This document shows, one piece after another, positions 1-7,540 of a stretch of 64,000 nucleotides of DNA. How positions within the stretch are numbered: the first letter of the stretch is position 1; every line of letters begins with the position of its first letter. The translations under genes and the position numbers were made by a program. The notes below the pieces were generated by a model. That model ran no database searches. It had not been told where the DNA came from and saw only the letters and a list, made by a program, of their open reading frames with translations. The stretch comes from an uncultured Clostridia bacterium (GTDB lineage: Bacteria > Bacillota > Clostridia > Christensenellales > UBA1242): positions 248,001 to 312,000 of the forward strand of contig CAKVOE010000002.1 in the NCBI GenBank assembly GCA_934778215.1, written 5' to 3'.

Positions 1-508
1 GATATTTGTTATAAATTTGCTCCTCGCCCGTAAATTGCGTTTGAAGCAAGGTTTTGGCATTTGCATTTGCCCTTTCTATTTCTTCTGCACTTAAAGGTCT
101 TTGTTGTTCGCTTTCTACACTTTTTGCGTTTTCATTTATCTCTTCGTCTTTATGAGGTTTTTTGCTTTGTAACTCTCTTAATGTTGCAAGTTTTTCTTCC
201 TCTTGTAGTTTTTCTAATTTGTCGGTTGCATTACCAAAACAAACGGGCTCAACCAACTGTTTGCCGTTATTAAAATTGTTTTTAGGGAGCGGGGAAGACT
301 CATAAATTACGCCGTCATCGCCTATTAGCACATCGTCCTTTCGAGGCCGACCCTTTTGGCGTTTTACCACCTCGCCATTTTTTAGCACATATTTTGGTTT
401 TGGTGGCTTTGGTGCAATGGCATATTTTTCTTTTTCAAGCCTATCCGCTTTCATAAATGCCAAAATTCTCCCACTTTTTAATAACTTTTTTCTTCGGTTA
501 TTCGTCAT
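1..508 (-). CDS. Unknown protein with AT-hook-like motif (3' end cut by window edge)
   Basis: This reading frame is open from the ATG at 508 to the window edge, giving 169 codons with no stop, so the C-terminus is missing. It starts 8 bases after the mnmG stop, with AGGAG 7 bases before the ATG, so it is probably the last seen gene of the mnmE-mnmG operon. The N-terminus is basic (MTNNRRKKLLKSG). Residues 49-58 read KRQKGRPRKD, whose GRP core inside basic residues resembles an AT-hook, a minor-groove DNA-binding motif. Residues 95-170 are charged, Glu/Lys/Gln-rich and probably helical or disordered. I do not recognise the family. rsmG or parA often follows mnmG in Firmicutes, and this is neither. 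A nucleoid or DNA-associated role is a guess from the motif only. Confidence 0.7.
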   Translation of the reverse strand, partial: MTNNRRKKLLKSGRILAFMKADRLEKEKYAIAPKPPKPKYVLKNGEVVKRQKGRPRKDDVLIGDDGVIYESSPLPKNNFNNGKQLVEPVCFGNATDKLEKLQEEEKLATLRELQSKKPHKDEEINENAKSVESEQQRPLSAEEIERANANAKTLLQTQFTGEEQIYNKY

Positions 509-516
509 AACTTCTC

Positions 517-2370
517 CTATTTTATGTTAAATAACAGCACACTTATATCACTAGGACTAACTCCGCTAATTCTTGAAGCCTGACCAATTGTTAATGGTTT
601 AATATCATTAAGTTTTTGCTGTGCTTCTAGCCTTAGTCCCCTAATGGTAGAGTAGTCTAATTCTCGGCTTAGCGGGCGGTTTTCTAACTTGCGATTTTTT
701 TCTACCACCTGCAATTGCTTTTGAATATATCCTGAATATTTAACTTCAATATTTATCTCGTCAATAACGTCAATTGTAAAACCTTCAAACACATTAAAGG
801 CATCATTTATAAGCCTTGCGCTCAAATTGGTTCGCTTTATTAAAGTTTCTACCGTAATACCCGTTACTACGGTTGCTTCGTTGTGTTCGGTCAAAAACTC
901 GTTTAGTTCTTTTGTAGGCTTCATAATTTTTGCAAGAACTTTTTTTGCCCGTTCCATTTCGGCACATTTGTTTTTAAAGCGAGCATACCTTTCATCGGTT
1001 ACCAAACCAACCTTTTTGCCTATTTCTGTAAGTCGCATATCGGCATTGTCCTGTCGCAAAATTAAACGATATTCCGCTCTGCTGGTCATCATTCGGTAGG
1101 GTTCATTGGTACCCTTAGTTACTAAGTCATCTATAAGCACACCAATATAACTAGAATCTCTGGTTAGCACAATTTCTTCCTTGCCCCTGCAATACAAACT
1201 TGCATTAATACCCGCAACAATTCCTTGTGCGCCCGCTTCTTCATAACCGCTGGTACCATTTATTTGACCCGCTGTATAAACGCCTTTAACCTTTTTAAAC
1301 CCCAAAGTAGGAAAGAGGTCGGTGCAATCTATGGCATCATATTCAATAGCATAACCATATTTTAAAATAGCGGTTTTTTCTAATCCTGCTATGCTTGCAA
1401 CCATTTGGTTTTGAACGTCTTGTGGCATAGAAGTACTCATTCCTTGCAAGTATATGCTATCATTTTTGATGGTTTCTGGCTCCAAAAATAACTGATGACG
1501 GTCTTTGTCTTTAAACCTAACAATTTTGGTTTCTATGCTCGGACAGTACCTTGGCCCCACGCCAACAATGGTTCCGCTATACATTGGAGCCCGGTCTAGG
1601 TTATCCAAAATAATTTTGTGCGTTAATTGGTTTGTATATCCCAAATAGCAACTCAAAATATTTTTTGGCTTAAAGTCCGACATATACGAAAAGGTTTGAA
1701 TATTGTCTTCGCCCTTTTGCTCTACAAACTTAGAATAATCTATGGTATTGTGGTCTAAGCGTGGTGGAGTCCCCGTTTTAAACCTTACAATTTTAAAGCC
1801 TAATTTTACCAAACTTTGGGTTAGGTTTTTGCTGTTTTTAAAGCCCGCTGGTCCAGAATCTTTAATAATTTCGCCCGTAATTGTTCGACTGTTTAAATAT
1901 ACTCCCGTACAAATTACTACCGCTTTGGTTTTAAATTTTCTACCATCGGCTGTAACCACTCCGCAAACGCAACCATTTTCGGTCAAAATATCGCTTGCTT
2001 CGCCCTCGGTTATATCAAGATTTGGCTGATTTTGTAACACTTGTAGCATTATGTTATGGTATTGGTCTTTGTCTACTTGCGCCCTCAAACTATGCACAGC
2101 AGGACCCTTGCTTTCATTTAGCAATCTTAGTTGCAAGGTAGCAAGGTCGGCAGAAATACCCATCTGCCCACCAAGAGCATCTATTTCGCTAACCAACTGC
2201 CCTTTTGCCGTACCGCCAATACTTGGGTTGCACGCCAAAAAACTTACCCCATCAAAATTTAGGGTAATTAGCAAGGTTTTAACGCCCGTTCTACTAAGTG
2301 CTAGTGACGCTTCTACGCCCGCATGACCGCCACCAACAACAATTGCTTCATAACTTCTAATTTCTTCCAT
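517..2370 (-). CDS. mnmG: MnmG, tRNA uridine-5-carboxymethylaminomethyl modification enzyme
   Basis: FAD enzyme that, with MnmE, installs the carboxymethylaminomethyl group on wobble U34 of tRNAs reading NNA/NNG codons. The FAD Rossmann motif VVGGGHAG lies at residues 11-18, the conserved GTSGYEEAGAQG stretch in the middle, and the C-terminal helical domain is intact. At 617 residues it is near the usual ~620-630. It starts 9 bases after mnmE, and its AAGGA ribosome binding site overlaps the mnmE stop, so the two are co-transcribed and their products form the known MnmEG complex. The family and name are secure. Confidence 0.97.
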   Translation of the reverse strand: MEEIRSYEAIVVGGGHAGVEASLALSRTGVKTLLITLNFDGVSFLACNPSIGGTAKGQLVSEIDALGGQMGISADLATLQLRLLNESKGPAVHSLRAQVDKDQYHNIMLQVLQNQPNLDITEGEASDILTENGCVCGVVTADGRKFKTKAVVICTGVYLNSRTITGEIIKDSGPAGFKNSKNLTQSLVKLGFKIVRFKTGTPPRLDHNTIDYSKFVEQKGEDNIQTFSYMSDFKPKNILSCYLGYTNQLTHKIILDNLDRAPMYSGTIVGVGPRYCPSIETKIVRFKDKDRHQLFLEPETIKNDSIYLQGMSTSMPQDVQNQMVASIAGLEKTAILKYGYAIEYDAIDCTDLFPTLGFKKVKGVYTAGQINGTSGYEEAGAQGIVAGINASLYCRGKEEIVLTRDSSYIGVLIDDLVTKGTNEPYRMMTSRAEYRLILRQDNADMRLTEIGKKVGLVTDERYARFKNKCAEMERAKKVLAKIMKPTKELNEFLTEHNEATVVTGITVETLIKRTNLSARLINDAFNVFEGFTIDVIDEINIEVKYSGYIQKQLQVVEKNRKLENRPLSRELDYSTIRGLRLEAQQKLNDIKPLTIGQASRISGVSPSDISVLLFNIK

Positions 2371-2379
2371 TTTTGTCCT

Positions 2380-3732
2380 TTATTTACCCAAACAAAACTT
2401 GCTAAACACGCTATCCAAAATCGCTTCGTTTGAGGTATTTCCCGTAATTTCTCCAAGGCAACCATAGGCCTCGTTTAGGTCTACCGACAGTGCATCTAGG
2501 GTGGTATTTTTAATGCCTTCATACGCCCGTTTTAGGCTTTCTTTTGCTCTATTAAGTGCATCAAAATGTCGGTTAGAGGTAATAATTAGTCCATCGCCCG
2601 AAACCACTCCTGCAACTACCAAGTTGTATATTGCTTGCTTAATTTTTTCTATGCCCTCTCCGGTAACGCAAGAGGTATAAATGCCATCTATTTTACGCTC
2701 TTTGGTAAATTTGTCAACCTTGTTATAAATTGTCAAATATTTTTTGCCATCAAGCATAGACAAAATTTTTGCATCATCGGCATCAATAGCCCCCGAACTA
2801 TCCACAATAAACAACACCACATCGGCCTTATTTATTAAATCTATACTCTTTTTTACGCCCAACAACTCAACCACATTTTCGGTGTTTCTTATGCCTGCCG
2901 TATCCAAAATATTAACCTTTATACCATTTACTTCAAAGGCATCTTCTATTACATCTCGAGTGGTGCCAGCAATGTCGGTTACAATTGCTTTATCTTTGTT
3001 TAAAAGGGCGTTTAGTAGTGACGACTTACCTACATTTGGCTTACCTATTAAGCAAGCGTTAATTCCGCTAGAAATAATCGCCCCGCTTTTGTAGGTAGAT
3101 GACAATTGCTCAATTTCTTCAATTAGTTTTTTTAAGCCCTGTTGCAACTTATCTTTTTGAATATATTCAATATCCTCTTCGGGGTAATCAAAACTAACTT
3201 CCACTTCGCTAATAAGGTCTACAACTCTATTTTGAAAATCGACAACCTTTTTGGTAAGACCACCATCGGCTATGGTTTTGTTTGCCTTAATTTCGGCATC
3301 AGAGGTTGCATTAATTAAGCCAATCATACCCTCAGCCTCACAAAGCGACATTTTGCCGTTTAAAAACGCCCTTAGCGAAAACTCTCCATTTTTTGCAAGT
3401 CTTGCACCATGTGCTATGCACGCTTCTATAACCTTGTTGGTAAGTTTTACCCCGCCATGACACTGAAATTCGACCGTTTCTTCGCCGGTAAAACTATTAT
3501 GGTTAAACACCACACAAAGTGCGGTATCTGCCACATTTTCAGCCTTAAACTCGCCCAGCACCAATTCACGCTTGTTAAATGCAGATGGTTTTTTGCCACC
3601 TTTACTCAAAAACAACTGGTCGGCAATTTTTATGGCATTTTCTCCACTAAGTCTAACAATGCCAATACCACCAGCCCCAACGGGGGTCGAAAGCGCAACA
3701 ATAGTATCCTTTAATCCAAAATTGTCTAACAT
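2380..3732 (-). CDS. mnmE: MnmE, tRNA modification GTPase
   Basis: Potassium-activated GTPase that supplies the one-carbon unit for U34 modification together with MnmG. The N-terminal tetrahydrofolate-binding domain begins near residue 8 (DTIVALSTPVG). The GTPase domain sits inside the helical domain and shows G1 (GKPNVGKSS, about residue 231), G3 (DTAG, about 278) and G4 (NKVD, about 341). The protein ends KFCLGK, the C-x-G-K tail with the conserved functional cysteine. The length of 450 is normal. It is the first gene of the leftward operon and has its own predicted promoter at 3782-3810. Confidence 0.97.
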   Translation of the reverse strand: MLDNFGLKDTIVALSTPVGAGGIGIVRLSGENAIKIADQLFLSKGGKKPSAFNKRELVLGEFKAENVADTALCVVFNHNSFTGEETVEFQCHGGVKLTNKVIEACIAHGARLAKNGEFSLRAFLNGKMSLCEAEGMIGLINATSDAEIKANKTIADGGLTKKVVDFQNRVVDLISEVEVSFDYPEEDIEYIQKDKLQQGLKKLIEEIEQLSSTYKSGAIISSGINACLIGKPNVGKSSLLNALLNKDKAIVTDIAGTTRDVIEDAFEVNGIKVNILDTAGIRNTENVVELLGVKKSIDLINKADVVLFIVDSSGAIDADDAKILSMLDGKKYLTIYNKVDKFTKERKIDGIYTSCVTGEGIEKIKQAIYNLVVAGVVSGDGLIITSNRHFDALNRAKESLKRAYEGIKNTTLDALSVDLNEAYGCLGEITGNTSNEAILDSVFSKFCLGK

Positions 3733-3781
3733 AAATCACCTAACAAAATAAAACAGTTCACTTTCACCAAACTTTTATGAT

Positions 3782-3810
3782 ATTTTATAATCAAAAAGCA
3801 AATATGTCAA
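3782..3810 (-). promoter_or_regulatory. Predicted mnmE promoter
   Basis: On the minus strand TTGACA (plus 3805-3810) is followed after 17 bases by TAAAAT (plus 3782-3787), about 50 bases before the mnmE start. It lies back to back with the rpmH promoter, about 30 bases away. Confidence 0.6.
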
Positions 3811-3840
3811 TTATTTATTAATAATTTAATAAAAATAATG

Positions 3841-3869
3841 TTGACAAACGAGCGTTTGTCCTTTATAAT
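3841..3869 (+). promoter_or_regulatory. rpmH promoter with an operator-like palindrome in its spacer
   Basis: Perfect -35 TTGACA (3841-3846), 17-base spacer, perfect -10 TATAAT (3864-3869). Most of the spacer is an inverted repeat, GACAAACG-AG-CGTTTGTC (3843-3860), with 8-bp arms and a 2-base centre. It overlaps the -35. This is the strongest promoter form in the window, suited to a ribosomal-protein/RNase P operon. Confidence 0.85.
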
Positions 3870-3941
3870 AACCCTTGTTTAGAATATAAGTACTGGGCTT
3901 TATTTGCCCCGACTTCATAAATAACAACAAGGAGAGTATAA

Positions 3942-4076
3942 ATGAAAAGAACTTATCAACCAAAAAAAGCAACCCGTAACAAAGTTCATGGTTTTCGTGA
4001 AAGAATGGCTACTAAGGGTGGCAGAAATGTACTAAAAAGACGCCGTAACAAAGGTCGCAAAAAATTAACATACTAA
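3942..4076 (+). CDS. rpmH: Ribosomal protein bL34
   Basis: A 44-residue, strongly basic protein beginning MKRTYQPKKATRNKVHGFRE and ending KGRKKLTY, the standard bL34 sequence and length. It is a small component of the large ribosomal subunit that lies against 23S rRNA. GGAG lies about 9 bases before the ATG. It opens the rpmH-rnpA-yidD-yidC-khpB block, which is transcribed rightward here, that is, toward dnaN-dnaA rather than away from dnaA. Confidence 0.98.
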   Translation: MKRTYQPKKATRNKVHGFRERMATKGGRNVLKRRRNKGRKKLTY

Positions 4077-4095
4077 AATATTTTTAGGGGAAAAT

Positions 4096-4437
4096 ATGTT
4101 AACAAAACCTTTAAGAATGAAACGCAACTCCCAATTTAACTACACCTTTAAAACGGGTAAATATCTTCAAAAAGACTGTCTTGCAATAGTAACCAACAAA
4201 AAAAGGTATCGTGATCAAAAAATTGGTATAGTTGTAAACAAAAAAATAGGTAACAGCGTTACAAGAAACCGCACGAAAAGACTTTTGCGAGAAGCCATTA
4301 GGTCAAACCTAGAATTTATAAAAAAAGATATAGACATCATTTTGGTCGCAAGAATTGGTATAGAACAATGGGACTACGCAAAAATCAATTCATGCTTAAA
4401 AGAACTATTGAAAAAATCTAATGTGCTAATTGTTTAA
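4096..4437 (+). CDS. rnpA: RNase P protein component
   Basis: 113-residue basic protein that helps the RNase P RNA mature tRNA 5' ends. The family signature RNRTKRLLREAIR (the RNR motif helix) is clear around residues 55-68, and the N-terminal LRMKRNSQFNYTFKTGK matches the usual substrate-cleft strand. It starts 19 bases after rpmH with AGGGG before the ATG. This is the classical rpmH-rnpA pairing. Confidence 0.96.
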   Translation: MLTKPLRMKRNSQFNYTFKTGKYLQKDCLAIVTNKKRYRDQKIGIVVNKKIGNSVTRNRTKRLLREAIRSNLEFIKKDIDIILVARIGIEQWDYAKINSCLKELLKKSNVLIV

Positions 4438-4495
4438 TTGTTTAGCGTAGTAGATTTTTTTTGTTATCTAAAAAAAATTAAGGGGCAAACTTTTA

Positions 4496-4735
4496 ATGAA
4501 AACGCTATTAATAAAATTAATTTTGGTTTATCAAAAGTTTTCAAAAAATGCACCAAACAAGTGTAGGCTAAAACCAACTTGCTCAAACTATGCCAAAGAG
4601 GCTATTAGCAGATTTGGAGCCTTTTTTGGAACACTTTTAACCATAAAAAGGCTTATTAAATGCGGAAGCAAATTAGGGGTAGAGGTGGACAAGGTTCCAC
4701 ATAATATAAAAGGAGATTTTAAATGGCTAATATAA
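4496..4735 (+). CDS. yidD: YidD, membrane protein insertion efficiency factor
   Basis: 79-residue small protein with the family motif NKCRLKPTCSNYAKEAI (about residues 21-37) containing the conserved cysteines and PTCS-x-Y. YidD is an amphipathic membrane-associated protein thought to help YidC/Sec insertion. Its 3' end overlaps the yidC start by 13 bases, which implies translational coupling. The RBS is AAGGGG. Confidence 0.95.
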   Translation: MKTLLIKLILVYQKFSKNAPNKCRLKPTCSNYAKEAISRFGAFFGTLLTIKRLIKCGSKLGVEVDKVPHNIKGDFKWLI

Positions 4736-5859
4736 CAAACTTACTATTAGAAGTTTCTAAGCCATCGGGCTGGTGGGCTTCTATATACTACTGGCTAGAA
4801 GGCATAGTTTTAAACTATGGCTGGACGATTCTAATATTTACAATTTTTGTAAAATTACTTATGACCCCATTTGACTTTTTTAATAGATATTCTTCAAGAA
4901 AGAACACTTTTATTCAAAAAAGGTTAACCGGGCAAGTACAAAAAATAAATGAAAAGTACAAAAACAACCGAGAAAAAGCAAACGCCGAAATGCAAGCGCT
5001 TTACAAGCGAGAGGGCTACAATATGTTTGGAACGTGCATTTTTTCGTTGTTAAATATTGCACTAACTCTATTTGTATTTATTTCGTTTTTTAATACCCTT
5101 CGAAACATAAGTGCCTACAAAATGGTAGAGCAGTACACCATTTTAAATGAAACTTATGCCGAGTGTAACGCTCGTGGGCTTTCGAAAGCAGAAAGAGATG
5201 CCACACTTATTCAAAAGTATGACGAAATTTCAAAAGACAATCATTGGCTATGGATAAAAAACATCTGGAAAAACGATTCTAGCGTAAAAGTTGTACCAGA
5301 CTACGACGCTCTAAAAAGTGCAACCAATTCAGCAAGCGACAAAAAGTGGAAAAACACCTATTTTAATGCCGAAAGCGACCAGTTTATTACCGAAGAGCAT
5401 TACAACGAGGTTATGGCTCCCGTAATTAACGCCAACCCGGGTTGGAATGGTTATTTCATTTTGGCAATACTTGCGGGCGTTTTGGCATATTTATCACAAC
5501 TAATTGCCGACCTATCTAATAAATCTAAGCGAGCAAAGGACATTGCATCAAAAGCCCCTACAAACCCAACCGATATGCAAATGCAATCTACCATGAAAAT
5601 TTTAAAGTTTATTCTTCCTGCTGTGTCGGTAATATTTGCATTGTCTAACCCATCTGCATTTGGAATATATCTAATAACCAGTTCGCTAATGGGAATAATA
5701 TTTAACTTCATTATTGGCTTAATTGTAGAAAAACTAACCCGCAAAGAAGAAGATAAATATTTAGCGTATCTCGAAAAAGAAGCACTAAACAATCTAAAAA
5801 GACAGAAAAAAGCACCACCACAAATGGTAAACTACAAGCAAATTTCAAGAAATTTTTAG
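4723..5859 (+). CDS. yidC: YidC/Oxa1 membrane protein insertase (housekeeping copy)
   Basis: 378-residue insertase of the inner-membrane Oxa1 family. Hydrophobic segments lie near residues 22-48, 100-125, 238-262 and two at 295-345. The segment ILIFTIFVKLLMTPFDF has Lys where many family members have the groove Arg, which is a common substitution in Clostridia. About 110 polar residues separate the second and third membrane segments, an enlarged loop for a Gram-positive YidC. No lipobox is visible at the N-terminus. The AGGAG lies inside yidD. A second YidC domain occurs at 57825 as a fusion protein, so this origin-linked copy is taken as the housekeeping one. Confidence 0.92.
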   Translation: MANITNLLLEVSKPSGWWASIYYWLEGIVLNYGWTILIFTIFVKLLMTPFDFFNRYSSRKNTFIQKRLTGQVQKINEKYKNNREKANAEMQALYKREGYNMFGTCIFSLLNIALTLFVFISFFNTLRNISAYKMVEQYTILNETYAECNARGLSKAERDATLIQKYDEISKDNHWLWIKNIWKNDSSVKVVPDYDALKSATNSASDKKWKNTYFNAESDQFITEEHYNEVMAPVINANPGWNGYFILAILAGVLAYLSQLIADLSNKSKRAKDIASKAPTNPTDMQMQSTMKILKFILPAVSVIFALSNPSAFGIYLITSSLMGIIFNFIIGLIVEKLTRKEEDKYLAYLEKEALNNLKRQKKAPPQMVNYKQISRNF

Positions 5860-5906
5860 TAAATACAAAACCTCAAACTAATTAAAACACAATTTAGGAG
5901 AAAATT

Positions 5907-6551
5907 ATGAATTCAATAGAAATATCAGCAAAAAATGTAGACCAAGCAATCGAAATAGGGCTTTTTAAACTAAATGCAAACCGTGACGATGTGCAAATAG
6001 TTGTGCTAAGCGAGGGCAGTTTATTTGACAAAGCAAGGGTAAGAATGGTGCTAAAAAGTGAAGTGGCTAATATGTCCGAAATAGAACTTTTGGTAGCAGA
6101 GTTCACCCAAAAAATGGGACTACAAATAATACCAACTGTAACCGAAAAGGAAGATGAAATTTTAATTGATTACGCAGGCAAAGATATTGGTAGCATCATA
6201 GGTAAACGTGGCGAAACCCTAGACGCCTTGCAATATCTACTAAATTGCATAATCAATAAACACAAAAAGCACGGCGACTACAAAAAGGTAAAGGTAGATT
6301 GTTCGGGATACCGAGAAAAACGAGAAGGAACGCTAAAAGTTTTGGCACACCGTATGGCAGACAAAGCGGTAAAAGAGCATCGCCCATCAAAGTTAGAGCC
6401 AATGAACGCCTACGAGCGAAAGATAATTCATTTGGCACTACAAAACCGAGATGATGTAACCACACTTTCAAAAGACGCCGAACCACACCGCTACATAACC
6501 ATTATACCATCAAACATAGACGAAAAGTACAAACGAGATTTCAACGACTAA
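5907..6551 (+). CDS. khpB: KhpB/Jag, KH and R3H domain RNA-binding protein
   Basis: 214-residue cytoplasmic RNA-binding protein. The N-terminal Jag_N domain starts MNSIEISAKNVDQAIEIGL. A KH domain has its GxxG loop at IGKRG (98-102). The C-terminal R3H domain shows RKIIH (171-175) and ends in PHRYITIIP. The order is diagnostic of Jag (KhpB, SpoIIIJ-associated). The start ATG has AGGAG 8 bases upstream. It is the last gene of the rpmH block and is followed at once by a GC-rich hairpin with a T tract. Confidence 0.95.
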   Translation: MNSIEISAKNVDQAIEIGLFKLNANRDDVQIVVLSEGSLFDKARVRMVLKSEVANMSEIELLVAEFTQKMGLQIIPTVTEKEDEILIDYAGKDIGSIIGKRGETLDALQYLLNCIINKHKKHGDYKKVKVDCSGYREKREGTLKVLAHRMADKAVKEHRPSKLEPMNAYERKIIHLALQNRDDVTTLSKDAEPHRYITIIPSNIDEKYKRDFND

Positions 6552-7540
6552 CCCAGCTTTAATTGTTCCGCTGGCGGGTAACCCCGCCGGCGGAATTTTT
6601 TATGTAGGGCGAAGATTGTATTGTTCCGCTTGCGGGTAACCTCCGCAAGCGGAACGGACTGTCCGTAATTTCATTTATCTTTTGGGCTAAAACAACACGA
6701 AGCAGAACGCCGATGTAAAAATACTATCGGCAACCTGTTTCGTATTTTTTATCTCCAAAATCTAAACGAACTTACTGGGTATGCAACACTAAATGGCAGT
6801 TGATTATGCTGTAACACAAAAGTTTTGAAGAATAACTTTAATATCAAATAAACAGGCTTTGCTGTTGTAGGGCAGGTATTGCACTGTTCCGTTCGCCTAC
6901 CCGGGCGGATTTTTTTATTGTTTGGTTTTGCTGTGTTACAAAAATTAAATAAATATTATCAAATAAACGGACTTCGTCCGTTGTAGGGCGGGGATATTAT
7001 CCCCGCCGTTTCCTTATTTAACGAAATGTAAAAATTGTTTACTTAAACTAATTGTCACAACAAAATCTTACACATTAATATTTTGCAAACCTCAAAAAGG
7101 ATACCACACCAAGCAGGTTTGATTAGATTTTATAGGAACAACGCCCAACACAAGTTGCCGACTAGGTTACCCTGTCGGCGTTTTGTTTTGGGGGTTTTTA
7201 CATAAAAGATAATTAAAGATGCGGACAATCGGTGCCGTCCGTCCGGGCAGGCGGACGGAACAACACTATCCCCGCCCTACAACGAGCGTTTCCGCCCGTT
7301 TATTATTTAAAATGTACTCACTTAAACCAACAGGCACGACCACACCTACACACAATTCTTTTGTAAACCCATAAAAGGATATCACCCCCAGCAGATTTTC
7401 TAAGATTTTGGGAATGAAACTTTTAAGACAGGTTGCCGACTAGGTTACCCTGTCGGCGTTCTGGCTTGAAACGTTTCAACCCAAAAGATTGGTAAAGATG
7501 CGAATAGTCCGTTCCGCCCGTCCGGCTTAGGCGGGCGGAA
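6552..7540. repeat. Cluster of GC-rich hairpin repeats in gene-free DNA
   Basis: GC-rich palindromic islands lie in otherwise AT-rich sequence with no credible gene. They include 6566-6595, a 6623-6655 hairpin (TTCCGCTTGCGG with CCGCAAGCGGAA), and the palindrome GGCGGGGATA/TTATCCCCGCC at 6988-7008. The 27-base sequence at 7154-7180 recurs exactly at 7432-7458, 278 bases on. Its arms are GCCGAC and GTCGGC around GGTTACC. A further mixed copy lies at 7230-7350. The same family recurs after gyrA (19916-20130). No transposase is seen, so these look like non-autonomous interspersed repeats. Confidence 0.8.
6566..6602 (+). terminator. Terminator after khpB
   Basis: Thirteen-base arms TTCCGCTGGCGGG and CCCGCCGGCGGAA with a 4-base loop (TAAC) and one mismatch, followed by TTTTTT. 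It begins 14 bases after the khpB stop and also belongs to the GC-rich hairpin repeat family of this region. Confidence 0.8.

Noticed and set aside
61..273. Plus-strand frame rich in Leu/Phe at the left edge
   Set aside because: It is antisense to the open minus-strand frame that carries a proper RBS and follows mnmG.
4723..5859. Lys in place of Arg in the YidC groove (FVKLLMTP)
   Set aside because: Lys at this site is common in clostridial YidC, and the fused copy shows it too (ATKLVLLP). It is not evidence of loss of function.
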